Notes: a model not told the origin generated them from the sequence alone. 64,000 bases of DNA from Chryseobacterium sp. 7 (GCF_003663845.1 NZ_RCCA01000001.1:2294001-2358000), one strand, 5' to 3'; counted from the stretch's first letter, positions 44,710 to 54,251 are shown. Made by a program: numbers and translations.

Positions 44710-45528
44710 TCAGTTAGGAGTTTCCTTTGATACGGTTCCTACAGATACCTTTTCCTGAATTTTAATAAAATTCGGATCCATAATAGCCATACGTTCTGCC
44801 AATGCTTTATAGGTTGGGAATTTTAAAATAGAGGCTCTACCAGACATTTCCTTGTATATGGTAAAAGATTTTCCTCCCGCTGTCTTCAATTGTTTTGTTG
44901 TAGTGATATATCTCCCGATAAGCTTGCTTTTAGCATCATAGATCTCAATATCTATAGGGGTCTTGTCCATAATGGTATCTTCTGAGCCGAAACTTATGGG
45001 TAAATTGGTAAAATATCCTACGGGAACACCATTACTGAGGATCTCTCCCACTTTGTTCACCTCAATATTCATCTTATCTATTTTCTTTCTGATGGTGTAG
45101 GCGTCTTTGGTTTTAGTGTCCAGTTTTCTTTTGGGAACATTAGAGAAAAGCTCATCAAGGTTTTTGACATTGATTCCTTTATTATCAATGATTTTAAGAT
45201 CTTTGACGGAAGTAAAAACGGCTGACTTTTCTTCTCCGGAGAACGCAGAAGGTGATGAATAATCAATCTCAATGGTTTTATCTCTGTTGTATACTCTATT
45301 GACAATGATATAGCTGTCACGAACAGAATCAACGATGCTTTTATCAATGAATTTTATCGTATAGAGCGGAGTCTCTTTTAAATCCATAAAAGTATATTCG
45401 CTGGATTTGCTGGAGAGCTTAGCTACCGGAATGCCGTCAAGATTGATAATTCCTCTCTTGGTTTTGATATTCTGAGCATGGAGGAAAACACCCAGAATTG
45501 TAAAAAATATGATTATGCCTTTCTTCAT
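44710..45528 (-). CDS. Exported protein of unknown function
   Basis: 272 residues. Signal peptide (cleavage near F-L-H-A before Q-N), then a beta-rich body without Cys and no motif I can name. An internal G-E-I-L-S-N-G-V-P-V-G-Y-F mirrors G-I-I-N-L-D-G-I-P-V-A-K-L near the N-terminus, which suggests two related beta domains. Likely periplasmic. It lies alone; the spacer on its downstream side contains a CACAGATTACACGGATT-type dispersed repeat near 44622. Confidence 0.65.
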   Translation of the reverse strand: MKKGIIIFFTILGVFLHAQNIKTKRGIINLDGIPVAKLSSKSSEYTFMDLKETPLYTIKFIDKSIVDSVRDSYIIVNRVYNRDKTIEIDYSSPSAFSGEEKSAVFTSVKDLKIIDNKGINVKNLDELFSNVPKRKLDTKTKDAYTIRKKIDKMNIEVNKVGEILSNGVPVGYFTNLPISFGSEDTIMDKTPIDIEIYDAKSKLIGRYITTTKQLKTAGGKSFTIYKEMSGRASILKFPTYKALAERMAIMDPNFIKIQEKVSVGTVSKETPN

Positions 45529-45554
45529 ACCATCAGACTTTTACATACATAAAA

Positions 45555-45580
45555 AAAGTGTAACACAAAGTTACACTTTC
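45555..45580 (-). terminator. Terminator after atpC
   Basis: AAAGTGTAAC-ACAAA-GTTACACTTT, 10-bp stem, with a run of T on the minus strand. Ends the atpD-atpC transcript. Confidence 0.82.
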
Positions 45581-45608
45581 TTGAAAATATATTTAGCTTT
45601 TCATTTAA

Positions 45609-45890
45609 TTATTCACAAAGGATAATTCCTTTATTATGATTAAATTCTACAACACCGCTTTTGATAGCATAAGCAAAAACAGAGTCTTTTCCGGATTCTT
45701 TAGTAAAGTTTTTAGCAAAAGCCTCATCAATAGAATTAGCAAAAAGCTTTACTTCACCTCCGATTAAAGAAGAAACAATTCCTGCGTGGTTTTTCATGAT
45801 GTGAAATTCACCATTTTTTCCAGGCAATAATACTGAGTCTACTTCTCCTTCAAAAACTACGTATTCTGGTGTTAAAATTTTTATATTCAT
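45609..45890 (-). CDS. atpC: ATP synthase F1 epsilon subunit
   Basis: 93 residues from the ATG at 45890. An upstream in-frame ATG at 45935 lies in a repeat-rich leader and would add an odd Phe/Lys/Ser-rich extension, so I reject it. Beta-sandwich features: M-N-I-K-I-L-T-P-E-Y-V-V-F-E-G-E-V-D-S-V-L-L-P-G-K-N-G-E-F-H-I-M-K-N-H-A. The protein lacks the C-terminal two-helix domain of E. coli epsilon (138 residues), as usual in Bacteroidetes, so inhibition by that domain is absent. Follows atpD in the common flavobacterial atpDC pair. Confidence 0.94.
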   Translation of the reverse strand: MNIKILTPEYVVFEGEVDSVLLPGKNGEFHIMKNHAGIVSSLIGGEVKLFANSIDEAFAKNFTKESGKDSVFAYAIKSGVVEFNHNKGIILCE

Positions 45891-45898
45891 AGAAACAA

Positions 45899-45965
45899 AT
45901 TTGAAATTTGATGTTTGAAATTTGAAATTACTCATAGAACTTCAAATTTCAAATCTCAAATTGTT
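45899..45965. repeat. TTTGAAATTTGA repeats in the atpD-atpC spacer
   Basis: Three to four copies of the word TTTGAAATTT or its complement CAAATTTCAAA, in both orientations, fill the 81-bp gap between atpD and atpC. They can fold into a weak hairpin in the mRNA. Confidence 0.6.
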
Positions 45966-45971
45966 AATAAT

Positions 45972-47530
<1,559 letters not shown>

Positions 47531-47578
47531 TTGGTAAAAAAAAGATTTTTATCATGCTTTTTGAGAATAGATTATTTT

Positions 47579-47637
47579 AGTAATATCCCGATATAGCAAT
47601 ATATTCGGGTAACAATGTTAAGGTTACGGGTATTACT
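47579..47637. other. Nested inverted repeats between the divergent atpD and ribF promoters
   Basis: Outer arms AGTAATATCCCG (47579-47590) and CGGGTATTACT (47627-47637), one base different in length. Inside them CCCGATATA (47587-47595) can pair with TATATTCGGG (47600-47609), and GTAAC (47609-47613) with GTTAC (47623-47627). The element therefore has alternative pairings. Function unknown. Confidence 0.5.
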
Positions 47638-47647
47638 CTATGTTATA

Positions 47648-47678
47648 TTGATACATTGGTACATTATTTCTATATTTG
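47648..47678 (+). promoter_or_regulatory. ribF promoter
   Basis: TTG (47648-47650), 20 bp, TATATTTG (47671-47678). The box overlaps any start codon before 47679, which supports the TTG at 47697 as the true start. Confidence 0.72.
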
Positions 47679-47696
47679 CAATCAAATTTTTCCGTT

Positions 47697-48632
47697 TTGA
47701 AAGTTTTCAAGAATTTTACAGATTACTCTTCTCAAAAGCCTTTAGCATTGTCTTTGGGTATGTTTGACGGGGTACATCTCGGGCACAAGAGTATCATTGA
47801 TGAACTGACTAAAGTAGGTACAGAGAATAATCTGGAAACTGCTATCCTTACTTTCTGGCCGCATCCAAGGTTTGTTTTTAATCCTAATGAAGATCTAAAA
47901 CTGCTGAATACGCTGGAAGAAAAAAAACAGCTGGTGGAGAAATATGGTATTGATAATCTGTTCCTGAAAGAATTTGATGAAGAATTCAGAAACTTAACCG
48001 GAGAAGAGTTTGTACGTCAGATTTTAGTTGATAAACTCAATGTAAAATACCTTATTATAGGATACGACCATTCCTTCGGAAAAAATAAAAGCGGAAACTT
48101 CGAGCTTCTTAAGAAATTATCCAAAGAGCTTGATTTTGAAGTAGAACAAATGGAAGCCATTAACATCCACGAAAATAATATCAGTTCAACAAAGGTTCGT
48201 AATGCTCTTTTAACCGGAAATATTACAGAAGCTAATGAGATGCTGGGGTATCCCTACTCAGTATCTGGTACAGTAGTCCACGGAAAGAAGATCGGAAGAA
48301 CCATTGGTTATCCTACCGCCAATATTGATACGGAATCTATTAAGCTTTTACCCAAAAAAGGAGCTTATATTGTAGAAGTATTTATAAAAGGTAATTCATA
48401 TAAAGGAATGCTGAGTGTGGGCACCAACCCTACCGTAAACGGAGAAAAATTAACTGTTGAAGTTTATATTCTGGATTTTAATGACGATATATATGATGAA
48501 AAAATAACCGTCAGGTTCAGAGATTTCCTTCATGATGAAATTAAATTTGAAAGCTTAGAAAAGCTTATCGAAAGACTGGACCTGGATAAAAAACACACCC
48601 AGGATTATGATTTCAAGAATCAACAATTTTGA
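47697..48632 (+). CDS. ribF: Bifunctional riboflavin kinase / FMN adenylyltransferase
   Basis: Makes FMN and FAD from riboflavin. 311 residues from the TTG at 47697 (K-V-F-K-N-F-T-D-Y at the N-terminus as in relatives); a longer frame from 47676 would begin inside the -7 box. The N-terminal nucleotidyltransferase domain has G-M-F-D-G-V-H-L-G-H (HxGH-type), and I-G-Y-D-H-S-F-G and S-S-T-K-V-R-N. The C-terminal kinase domain (about 180-305) has G-R-T-I-G-Y-P-T-A-N-I, the P-T-A-N motif that binds Mg-ATP. Its last 26 bases overlap the next gene. Confidence 0.95.
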   Translation: MKVFKNFTDYSSQKPLALSLGMFDGVHLGHKSIIDELTKVGTENNLETAILTFWPHPRFVFNPNEDLKLLNTLEEKKQLVEKYGIDNLFLKEFDEEFRNLTGEEFVRQILVDKLNVKYLIIGYDHSFGKNKSGNFELLKKLSKELDFEVEQMEAINIHENNISSTKVRNALLTGNITEANEMLGYPYSVSGTVVHGKKIGRTIGYPTANIDTESIKLLPKKGAYIVEVFIKGNSYKGMLSVGTNPTVNGEKLTVEVYILDFNDDIYDEKITVRFRDFLHDEIKFESLEKLIERLDLDKKHTQDYDFKNQQF

Positions 48633-49653
48633 TTTTCTTAGATTTATTTTTGCAAGTTTTGTAATTATTTCCCATTCTTATGCCTTGTCAGGCGCTACTG
48701 AAGGCGATATATTATCCCGGATCACTAAAAGCCAGATGAATTTTTCATACGTTGGTGTCCACGGATTTTTTATTATCTCCGGATATTTAATTTTTAACAG
48801 TCTTCTTCGCTGTAAAGGCTTAGCCGATTATTATTGGAAAAGGCTTCTACGGCTCTACCCTGCATTATTCGTAGTTCTTTTTCTTACCGTTTTACTCGCA
48901 CCCGCGGTGTATGAAAGCTCAGTTCCTTATCTGCATAATAAGTCGGTATACACTTATATTCCTCAAAATTTAACTTTATTTTTCCGTCAGAAAGGTATTG
49001 ACGGTGTTTTTGAAAACAATCCTTACAAACACAGTATCAATGGAAGTTTATGGACTATATGCTATGAATTCAGCATGTATATCATGGTTTCATTCTTATT
49101 TTTTATAAGGAAGAAAAAATTCATGAAAATAGTTGTGATCCTCCTTTTTATAATAAGCTATGCCTTAACCATTTTTCATCCTGATTTTCTTTTTGGAGTA
49201 TTCAGAAGAATGGAACTGGGCAGCGGCAGTTTTTATAATCTGATGTGCTTTTTCACAGCCGGAATGGTATTAACCTATTTGGATATAAAAAGTAAAAAAA
49301 CAGAGAATATTCTTATTATCCTTTCGTTTATTGTACTTGCTCTGAGTATCTATATGGGCTTTTTTATATATGCCAGTTATATTACGATTCCTATATTAGT
49401 CATTCTTCTTGGTAAAAGATCAACCCAATATATTAACAGGCTTGGGGAAGTAGTAGGAGACACTTCCTACGGAATTTATATTTATTCTTTTCCTGTACAG
49501 CAGACACTGATGTATTTTTTTAAGCTGGATCCGGTTCTTTTGATGATTATTACATTACCGCTTTCATTTATGTTAGGATATATTTCCTGGCATCTGATTG
49601 AAAAGAAAGCATTAGGATATAAAGATTTATTTGCAAAAAAGGCTATTCAATAA
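48607..49653 (+). CDS. Acyltransferase family 3 (OafA-like) membrane protein
   Basis: 348 residues, about ten transmembrane helices. N-terminal F-D-F-L-R-F-I-F-A-S-F-V-I-I-S-H-S-Y holds the conserved Arg and His of the family (R-x-x-A ... H), followed by V-H-G-F-F-I-I-S-G-Y-L-I-F and the Y-W-K-R-L-L-R-L-Y-P segment. Such proteins transfer acetyl or other acyl groups to surface sugars or lipids; the acceptor is unknown. The start ATG at 48607 overlaps ribF by 26 bases in another frame, so translation is probably coupled. The stop codon is the loop of the terminator hairpin. Confidence 0.88.
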   Translation: MISRINNFDFLRFIFASFVIISHSYALSGATEGDILSRITKSQMNFSYVGVHGFFIISGYLIFNSLLRCKGLADYYWKRLLRLYPALFVVLFLTVLLAPAVYESSVPYLHNKSVYTYIPQNLTLFFRQKGIDGVFENNPYKHSINGSLWTICYEFSMYIMVSFLFFIRKKKFMKIVVILLFIISYALTIFHPDFLFGVFRRMELGSGSFYNLMCFFTAGMVLTYLDIKSKKTENILIILSFIVLALSIYMGFFIYASYITIPILVILLGKRSTQYINRLGEVVGDTSYGIYIYSFPVQQTLMYFFKLDPVLLMIITLPLSFMLGYISWHLIEKKALGYKDLFAKKAIQ

Positions 49654-49667
49654 TGAATAGCCTTTTT
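49636..49667 (+). terminator. Terminator whose loop is the acyltransferase stop codon
   Basis: AAAAAGGCTATTCA-ATAA-TGAATAGCCTTTTT, 14-bp perfect stem; the TAA stop (49651-49653) is three of the four loop bases. T runs on both strands make it usable by the convergent lipoprotein gene too. Confidence 0.87.
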
Positions 49668-49669
49668 AT

Positions 49670-50161
49670 TTATTTCAATATTTTAAGATAAATCTTTTGT
49701 GGCTCTCCATTCAATTTCACATTAGGAAATTCTTTGTCATGGTCAATATAAATATCTCTTTTTTCCCCTGCTTTGCCATCCCCGTCAGAATCCCATTTGA
49801 TGGAAACGTAATATTTCATACGGTCTGCAATTTTGGGATCAATACGACTGGCAGCATCCTTAGGAACTGGCATATCGATTGTAAACGGCACCGATGTCTG
49901 TTCATACTCCTGTTCGGTAATTAATGTAGCCGGAGCATCTGCCATAAGCGGATCGTGAGCATATAAACTTACTTTAAATTTAGGGTTTTTAATAGCAAAA
50001 TGATCTGAACCTGTAAATTCCAGTTTAAGATTTTCAGAGGAAGCTTCTGCCGTGGAGGCTTCAGGAGTTGGATTTTCTGTAGTACTTTTCTTTACCGGAT
50101 TGGTACAGCTTGATAGCATTAAAGCTCCTGTTGCTGCGAATAATAAAAGGTAGTTTCTCAT
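49670..50161 (-). CDS. Lipoprotein with a YbaY/YscW-like domain
   Basis: 163 residues. Lipobox L-S-S-C at residues 16-19, then a Thr/Ser/Glu/Pro-rich linker to about 45, then a beta-sandwich with V-P-F-T-I-D-M-P-V-P-K-D-A-A-S-R-I and Y-Y-V-S-I-K-W-D-S-D-G-D-G-K. The pattern is like YbaY/YscW lipoproteins (type III secretion pilotin-like fold), found widely as outer-membrane lipoproteins without secretion systems. The acidic D-S-D-G-D-G-K loop could bind Ca2+. The function is unknown. Confidence 0.65.
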   Translation of the reverse strand: MRNYLLLFAATGALMLSSCTNPVKKSTTENPTPEASTAEASSENLKLEFTGSDHFAIKNPKFKVSLYAHDPLMADAPATLITEQEYEQTSVPFTIDMPVPKDAASRIDPKIADRMKYYVSIKWDSDGDGKAGEKRDIYIDHDKEFPNVKLNGEPQKIYLKILK

Positions 50162-50243
50162 TTGTTCTTTATTTTATTAACGTTAAATATATATTTCACC
50201 GATAATAGACAACAAATTTCGTACCTCAATTATTTTCAATCAT

Positions 50244-50597
50244 TTATAGTGAATTCACTTCATTCTGAGCTTTTTTCGTCAGAGATTTAAAAACAAGATC
50301 ATAAGACTGATCAATAAGTTTAAAGACCAGATCTCTTTTCAAGCCATCCAGTAATACAGAATTCCAGTGGGTTTTGTTCATATGATAGGCTCCTGTAATC
50401 TGAGGATATTGCTCACGAAGTTCTGCACTCCACTCAGGATCTGTTTTTACATTAATTGCCAAAGGCTGTCTTTCAAGGCCCATCAGTAAAAACATTTTGG
50501 TATCTACTTTAAGTACAAGTGTTTCGTTATCAAACGGAAAGCTTTCCGTAACTCCTTTTTTAGCAAGACAATAGTCTAAAATTTCGTTGGCATCCAT
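50244..50597 (-). CDS. MmcQ/YjbR family protein
   Basis: 117 residues, one CyaY-like domain of the MmcQ/YjbR family: early G-V-T-E-S-F-P-F-D-N-E-T-L-V-L-K-V, L-A-I-N-V-K-T-D-P and G-A-Y-H-M-N-K-T-H-W-N-S-V, and L-I-D-Q-S-Y-D-L-V. Some members bind DNA but no general function is known. Cytoplasmic, single gene. The spacer beyond its start has an AGTAATGAGTGATCAGTAAT low-complexity stretch. Confidence 0.88.
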   Translation of the reverse strand: MDANEILDYCLAKKGVTESFPFDNETLVLKVDTKMFLLMGLERQPLAINVKTDPEWSAELREQYPQITGAYHMNKTHWNSVLLDGLKRDLVFKLIDQSYDLVFKSLTKKAQNEVNSL

Positions 50598-50715
50598 GCA
50601 ATTATGAGTAATGAGTGATCAGTAATTAGTAATGATTAAATGATATAATTCTTTAATCTTTGATTCAAATTTAGTAAATTTAAGAAAGAAATAATCCCGC
50701 AAAATCACAATTATT

Positions 50716-51372
50716 ATGAAAGCTCTGGTAATAGGCGCTACAGGTGCCACAGGAAAAGATCTCGTCAATCAATTATTGAATGACAAAGAATTTGATGAAG
50801 TGGATATTTTTGTCAGAAAACCTGTCGATATTCAGAATAATAAGCTTAAAGTTCATGTTGTGAATTTTGAAAAGCCTGAGGAGTGGAAAGAGATGGTGAA
50901 AGGAGATGTAGCATTTTCTTGTCTGGGAACTACTTTAAAGGATGCCGGAAGCAAGGAAGCCCAAAAGAAAGTAGACTTTGACTATCAGTATGAATTTGCA
51001 AAAGCAGCGAAAGAGAATCAGGTGGAAGATTATATTCTGGTGTCAGCTTATGGCGCGAATCCCGATTCTAAGATTTTCTATTCTAAAATGAAAGGACAAC
51101 TGGAAGAAGCTGTAAAACAATTACATTTCAATAAGATTACTATTTTCAAACCGGGAATGCTTGAACGAAAAGATTCTGAAAGAACCGGAGAAGTTTTAGG
51201 CAGCCGGATCATCAAATTCGCGAATAAATTAGGTTTACTGGAAAGTCAAAAGCCTCTGCCAACTGATATTCTGGCAAAGGCAATGATTAATTCTTCAAAA
51301 ATAAAAAGCAACGGCTACTCCAGTATAAAACTTGGAAATATCTTTTGTTTTGCAGAGAAAAGTAATGAATGA
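50716..51372 (+). CDS. NAD(P)-binding oxidoreductase, atypical SDR (NmrA/HTATIP2-like)
   Basis: 218 residues. Dinucleotide-binding G-A-T-G-A-T-G-K-D-L at residues 7-16, F-S-C-L-G-T-T as strand-4 motif, and S-A-Y-G-A-N near residues 112-117 in place of the usual S-S-x-G. A Lys in Y-S-K-M-K-G gives the Y-x-x-x-K-like pair. It is like the atypical SDR subgroup related to HTATIP2/TIP30, with no known substrate. Cytoplasmic. Confidence 0.83.
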   Translation: MKALVIGATGATGKDLVNQLLNDKEFDEVDIFVRKPVDIQNNKLKVHVVNFEKPEEWKEMVKGDVAFSCLGTTLKDAGSKEAQKKVDFDYQYEFAKAAKENQVEDYILVSAYGANPDSKIFYSKMKGQLEEAVKQLHFNKITIFKPGMLERKDSERTGEVLGSRIIKFANKLGLLESQKPLPTDILAKAMINSSKIKSNGYSSIKLGNIFCFAEKSNE

Positions 51373-51472
51373 TTTGGGATGAGAGGTAATGTATTTCGTG
51401 TTAAAGAGGAAAACCTTCTTAGTAATTTCCCTAAAACCTAATTCCTGCTACCTATCACTTATAATCTATTAC

Positions 51473-51988
51473 CTATTTTGTTGTTTTACTGTTCATTTTC
51501 TGTCCTAACTTCTCGTATTCAACATCATTAGGCTCCCAAAGTTCTATTTTGTTGCCTTCAATATCCATGATATGGACAAATTTCCCATATTCATACGTTT
51601 CTATCTTATCAACTATGATTACATTTTCCTTTTTTAACTGCTCCACCAGCTTTTCAAGATTTTCTACACGGTAATTGATCATAAAATCTTTCTCGGAAGG
51701 CAAAAAATATTTTGTTTTTTCACTGAATGGGCTCCACTGACTGAATCCTTTTTTAGAGTTATCAGCACCCTGAAACCATTCAAATACGGCTCCATATTCG
51801 TTCGTATTGAGACCAAGATGGCTTTCATACCATTCTCTCATTTTCTTAGGATCTTTGCATTTAAAAAAGATACCGCCAATGCCGGTTACTCTTTTCGTAT
51901 CATCAGAACTGTTTTCCTTAACAGCCTTAAAAGCAAATCCTAACATAAATGAAGCCAGGACACAAAGGGTAAAAATTATTTTTTTCAT
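51473..51988 (-). CDS. VOC (glyoxalase-like) protein with N-terminal membrane anchor or signal
   Basis: 171 residues. N-terminal hydrophobic segment (about 4-22), then a spacer and one VOC unit (two beta-alpha-beta-beta-beta modules): G-I-G-G-I-F-F-K-C-K-D-P-K-K-M-R-E-W-Y-E-S-H-L-G-L, then F-V-H-I-M-D-I-E-G-N-K-I-E-L-W-E-P. Metal ligands typical of the fold are plausible (the His in F-V-H-I, the Glu in E-L-W-E). Most bacterial homologues are cytoplasmic; here the N-terminus suggests export or an inner-membrane anchor. Reaction unknown. Confidence 0.82.
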   Translation of the reverse strand: MKKIIFTLCVLASFMLGFAFKAVKENSSDDTKRVTGIGGIFFKCKDPKKMREWYESHLGLNTNEYGAVFEWFQGADNSKKGFSQWSPFSEKTKYFLPSEKDFMINYRVENLEKLVEQLKKENVIIVDKIETYEYGKFVHIMDIEGNKIELWEPNDVEYEKLGQKMNSKTTK

Positions 51989-52015
51989 AGAGATCGTTTA
52001 TTAAGTTTAAAAATA

Positions 52016-52041
52016 AAAAAAGTGGATGTAAACACCCACTT
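52016..52041 (-). terminator. Terminator after the glutathione peroxidase gene
   Basis: AAGTGGATGT-AA-ACACCCACTT with one G-U pair and a T run on the minus strand, 22 bases past the stop. Confidence 0.75.
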
Positions 52042-52063
52042 GTAAAAATATAGTTTTTTATCT

Positions 52064-52639
52064 TTATTTCAGATACTTTGTAATCGCCTCACCGTTAGGG
52101 TTTGTAGTACTTACAAAAGTGTCTATCAGCTTTCCGTTTTCATCTACCAGGAATTTGGTGAAGTTCCAGAGGATGCTTGTATTTTTTACTCCGTTTAATT
52201 CTTTCTCTGTCAAGAATTTAAAGATAGGAGCTGTATCATCGCCTTTTACAGAAACTTTAGCCGCCATCGGGAATGTTACCCCATAGTTTTTCTGGCAGAA
52301 AGCTCCAATTTCAGTATTGGTTCCTGGCTCCTGTCCTCCAAAATTATTAGCAGGGAAACCTATAACTACCAATTTATCTTTATATTGCTCATACAAATTC
52401 TCAAGATCTGCATACTGAGGGGTAAATCCGCATTCTGAAGCAGTATTCACAATCAGGATTTTCTTTCCTTTGAAATCTGCAAAGTTGATTTCTTTACCAT
52501 CAAGACTTTCTACTTTGAAGTCATATATTGTTTTTCCCATAAGTTCGTTGGTTTTGGTTTTTGAAATTTCACTTTTCTGGTTGGTGCAGCTTTGCAGAAA
52601 TGCGACGAAGGAAAGCAGCATTAAAAAAATCTTTTTCAT
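52064..52639 (-). CDS. Glutathione-peroxidase-family thiol peroxidase, lipoprotein form
   Basis: 191 residues. Lipobox F-L-Q-S-C at 14-18 followed by a 15-residue linker, then a thioredoxin-fold peroxidase: N-T-A-S-E-C-G-F-T-P-Q (peroxidatic Cys), F-P-A-N-N-F-G-G-Q-E-P-G (catalytic Gln), and I-L-W-N-F-T-K-F-L-V-D (catalytic Trp and Asn). The second Cys in I-G-A-F-C-Q-K-N-Y-G is in the place used by thioredoxin-dependent members. It reduces peroxides in the periplasm while tethered to a membrane (inference from the lipobox). Follows the LolA-like gene by 35 bases. Confidence 0.92.
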   Translation of the reverse strand: MKKIFLMLLSFVAFLQSCTNQKSEISKTKTNELMGKTIYDFKVESLDGKEINFADFKGKKILIVNTASECGFTPQYADLENLYEQYKDKLVVIGFPANNFGGQEPGTNTEIGAFCQKNYGVTFPMAAKVSVKGDDTAPIFKFLTEKELNGVKNTSILWNFTKFLVDENGKLIDTFVSTTNPNGEAITKYLK

Positions 52640-52674
52640 TTTTTTATCATTTTGTACAGCGGACTGCAGTTGGA

Positions 52675-53337
52675 TTAAAACTTGAAAATATTAGCCGGAA
52701 ATACTTTATTAATGTCTATTTTGTTTAATAACATCACATAATCTCCGTCTTTTTTAGTACTTGAAGATTCTATTCTGAAAGGCATTGTAAGGTTTCCTAC
52801 TTTTCTAAAATCAGAATAGACAAGCGTTTCATCTTTTTTCACTTCTTTTATCAGCATATAAGTTTTTGTATCGAAGTAATACATATTCTTATTAACGTTC
52901 TTGGTAAGTTCCACTTTATGGCAGTAGATCTCTCCTACCTTTTCTTTTCCAAGGTATTTGGCATCAAATCCTTTATTTTCCCAGTCAATGAAGTCGTTAT
53001 CAAAACTTTCCGGCACATATTCAGGGTATTCCTGAAGCTTATTGGCCGCATAGTTCATTGCGTAGCCTTTGGAACCGTCAAAACCTTCAATCGCGGTTTC
53101 TTTTCCTCCGGTAGTAATCAATGTTTTAGTAAGATTCGGACGCTGCTGAAAAATTCTTATCGGATACTCATCTTTGATTCCCAATACTACTTTTCCCTGA
53201 AGCAATACTGAATTCAACAATTTCCAATTGGTTAACCCTCCGGATAATTCAATATTCTTGTCAATAATTTCCTTTGCGGTCTGTCCGAATATTACATGCG
53301 AAAATATCAGTCCAAATACGAGTAGTAACTTCTTCAT
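52675..53337 (-). CDS. LolA/LppX-fold secreted protein (outer-membrane lipoprotein-sorting-like)
   Basis: 220 residues. Signal peptide cleavage near V-I-F-G before Q-T-A-K-E-I-I-D-K-N-I-E-L-S-G-G. The rest is a half-barrel of about eleven strands: G-K-E-T-A-I-E-G-F-D-G-S-K-G-Y-A-M-N, D-A-K-Y-L-G-K-E-K-V-G-E-I-Y-C-H-K-V-E-L, Y-Y-F-D-T-K-T-Y-M-L, and D-F-R-K-V-G-N-L-T-M-P-F-R-I. The pattern matches the LolA superfamily used for lipid-like cargo. It is not certain to be the true LolA. Downstream of kdsB by 84 bases. Confidence 0.8.
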   Translation of the reverse strand: MKKLLLVFGLIFSHVIFGQTAKEIIDKNIELSGGLTNWKLLNSVLLQGKVVLGIKDEYPIRIFQQRPNLTKTLITTGGKETAIEGFDGSKGYAMNYAANKLQEYPEYVPESFDNDFIDWENKGFDAKYLGKEKVGEIYCHKVELTKNVNKNMYYFDTKTYMLIKEVKKDETLVYSDFRKVGNLTMPFRIESSSTKKDGDYVMLLNKIDINKVFPANIFKF

Positions 53338-53421
53338 TAATTTTATTTATAAATTCAAATATAGGGGGATTTATGTGAAATTGCAAAAGTGCTAAAAGGC
53401 CAATTCGCTAATTTGCTTATT

Positions 53422-54144
53422 CTAAATTAACTTTCGGGCTTTTTCCAAATCTTCCGGTGTATCTATGCCTACTCCTACGAAATTGGTTTCTATCATTTTG
53501 ATTTTCATTCCGTATTCCAGATAGCGGATGCATTCAATTTTTTCAGAAATTTCCAATGGTTTCATTGCCAGTTTTGAAAACTGCAGCAAGGCTTCTTTTC
53601 TGAAGGCATATACGCCGATATGTTTAAAATAGCTTACATCATAGGAAATCTCTCTGTGAAAAGGAATTACGGAACGGCTGAAATACAGGGCAAAACCGTT
53701 ATTATCAGTAATTACTTTTACGTTATTCGGATTTTCAATTTCTTCTTTTTCATGCAGCTGAATTTTTAAAGAAGCTAAGGAAATTTCCTGCTGGTCATCA
53801 TGTTTAAAAACTTCAATCAGCTGGCGTAAAGGTTCCAGTTTCAGGAAAGGTTCGTCTCCCTGAACATTGATCACGATGTCACAGTCTATATTTTGTACTG
53901 CTTCAGCAATACGGTCGCTTCCTGTCTCGTGTTGCCCTGTCATTACGGCTTTACCACCGTTTTTTACAATTTCATCAAGAATAATTTCGGAGTCTGTAGC
54001 TACAAATACTTCATCAAACAGCCCGGTTTCCACTACGTTCTGATAGGTGGTGGTGATCACGGTTTTTTCTCCTAAAATCTGCATTAATTTCCCCGGAAAA
54101 CGGCTTGCTTCGTAACGGGCAGGGATGACAGCGATTATTTTCAT
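53422..54144 (-). CDS. kdsB: 3-deoxy-manno-octulosonate (CMP-KDO) cytidylyltransferase
   Basis: Activates KDO with CTP to CMP-KDO for lipopolysaccharide core synthesis. 240 residues. Signature: [18 protein letters not shown] (nucleotide-binding P-A-R), [26 protein letters not shown] (metal-binding Asp), and [11 protein letters not shown]. Complete. The C-terminal [13 protein letters not shown] is typical. Together with kdsA at 29.3 kb it supplies KDO. Confidence 0.96.
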   Translation of the reverse strand: MKIIAVIPARYEASRFPGKLMQILGEKTVITTTYQNVVETGLFDEVFVATDSEIILDEIVKNGGKAVMTGQHETGSDRIAEAVQNIDCDIVINVQGDEPFLKLEPLRQLIEVFKHDDQQEISLASLKIQLHEKEEIENPNNVKVITDNNGFALYFSRSVIPFHREISYDVSYFKHIGVYAFRKEALLQFSKLAMKPLEISEKIECIRYLEYGMKIKMIETNFVGVGIDTPEDLEKARKLI

Positions 54145-54155
54145 TCAATACGATA

Positions 54156-54251
54156 TTAAGTAATTCTTTTAAAATCAACAGGTTTCATTCCGGCATTTTC
54201 AAAAGCCTGAATAATCCTTTTATCCTGAGACCAAATGTAGTGAAAAGTATC
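54156..54251 (-). pseudogene. 31-codon C-terminal gene remnant
   Basis: Between PAP2 and kdsB on the minus strand: a 31-codon protein-like stretch ending at a TAA (54156-54158), D-T-F-H-Y-I-W-S-Q-D-K-R-I-I-Q-A-F-E-N-A-G then M-K-P-V-D-F-K-R-I-T. A TAA lies directly before it and there is no start. It reads like the end of a longer enzyme whose front was lost by deletion. I cannot name the parent family. Confidence 0.4.

Noticed and set aside
45890..45935. Longer atpC start at 45935
   Set aside because: The extra residues are encoded by the intergenic TTTGAAATTT repeat; the normal epsilon N-terminus begins at 45890.
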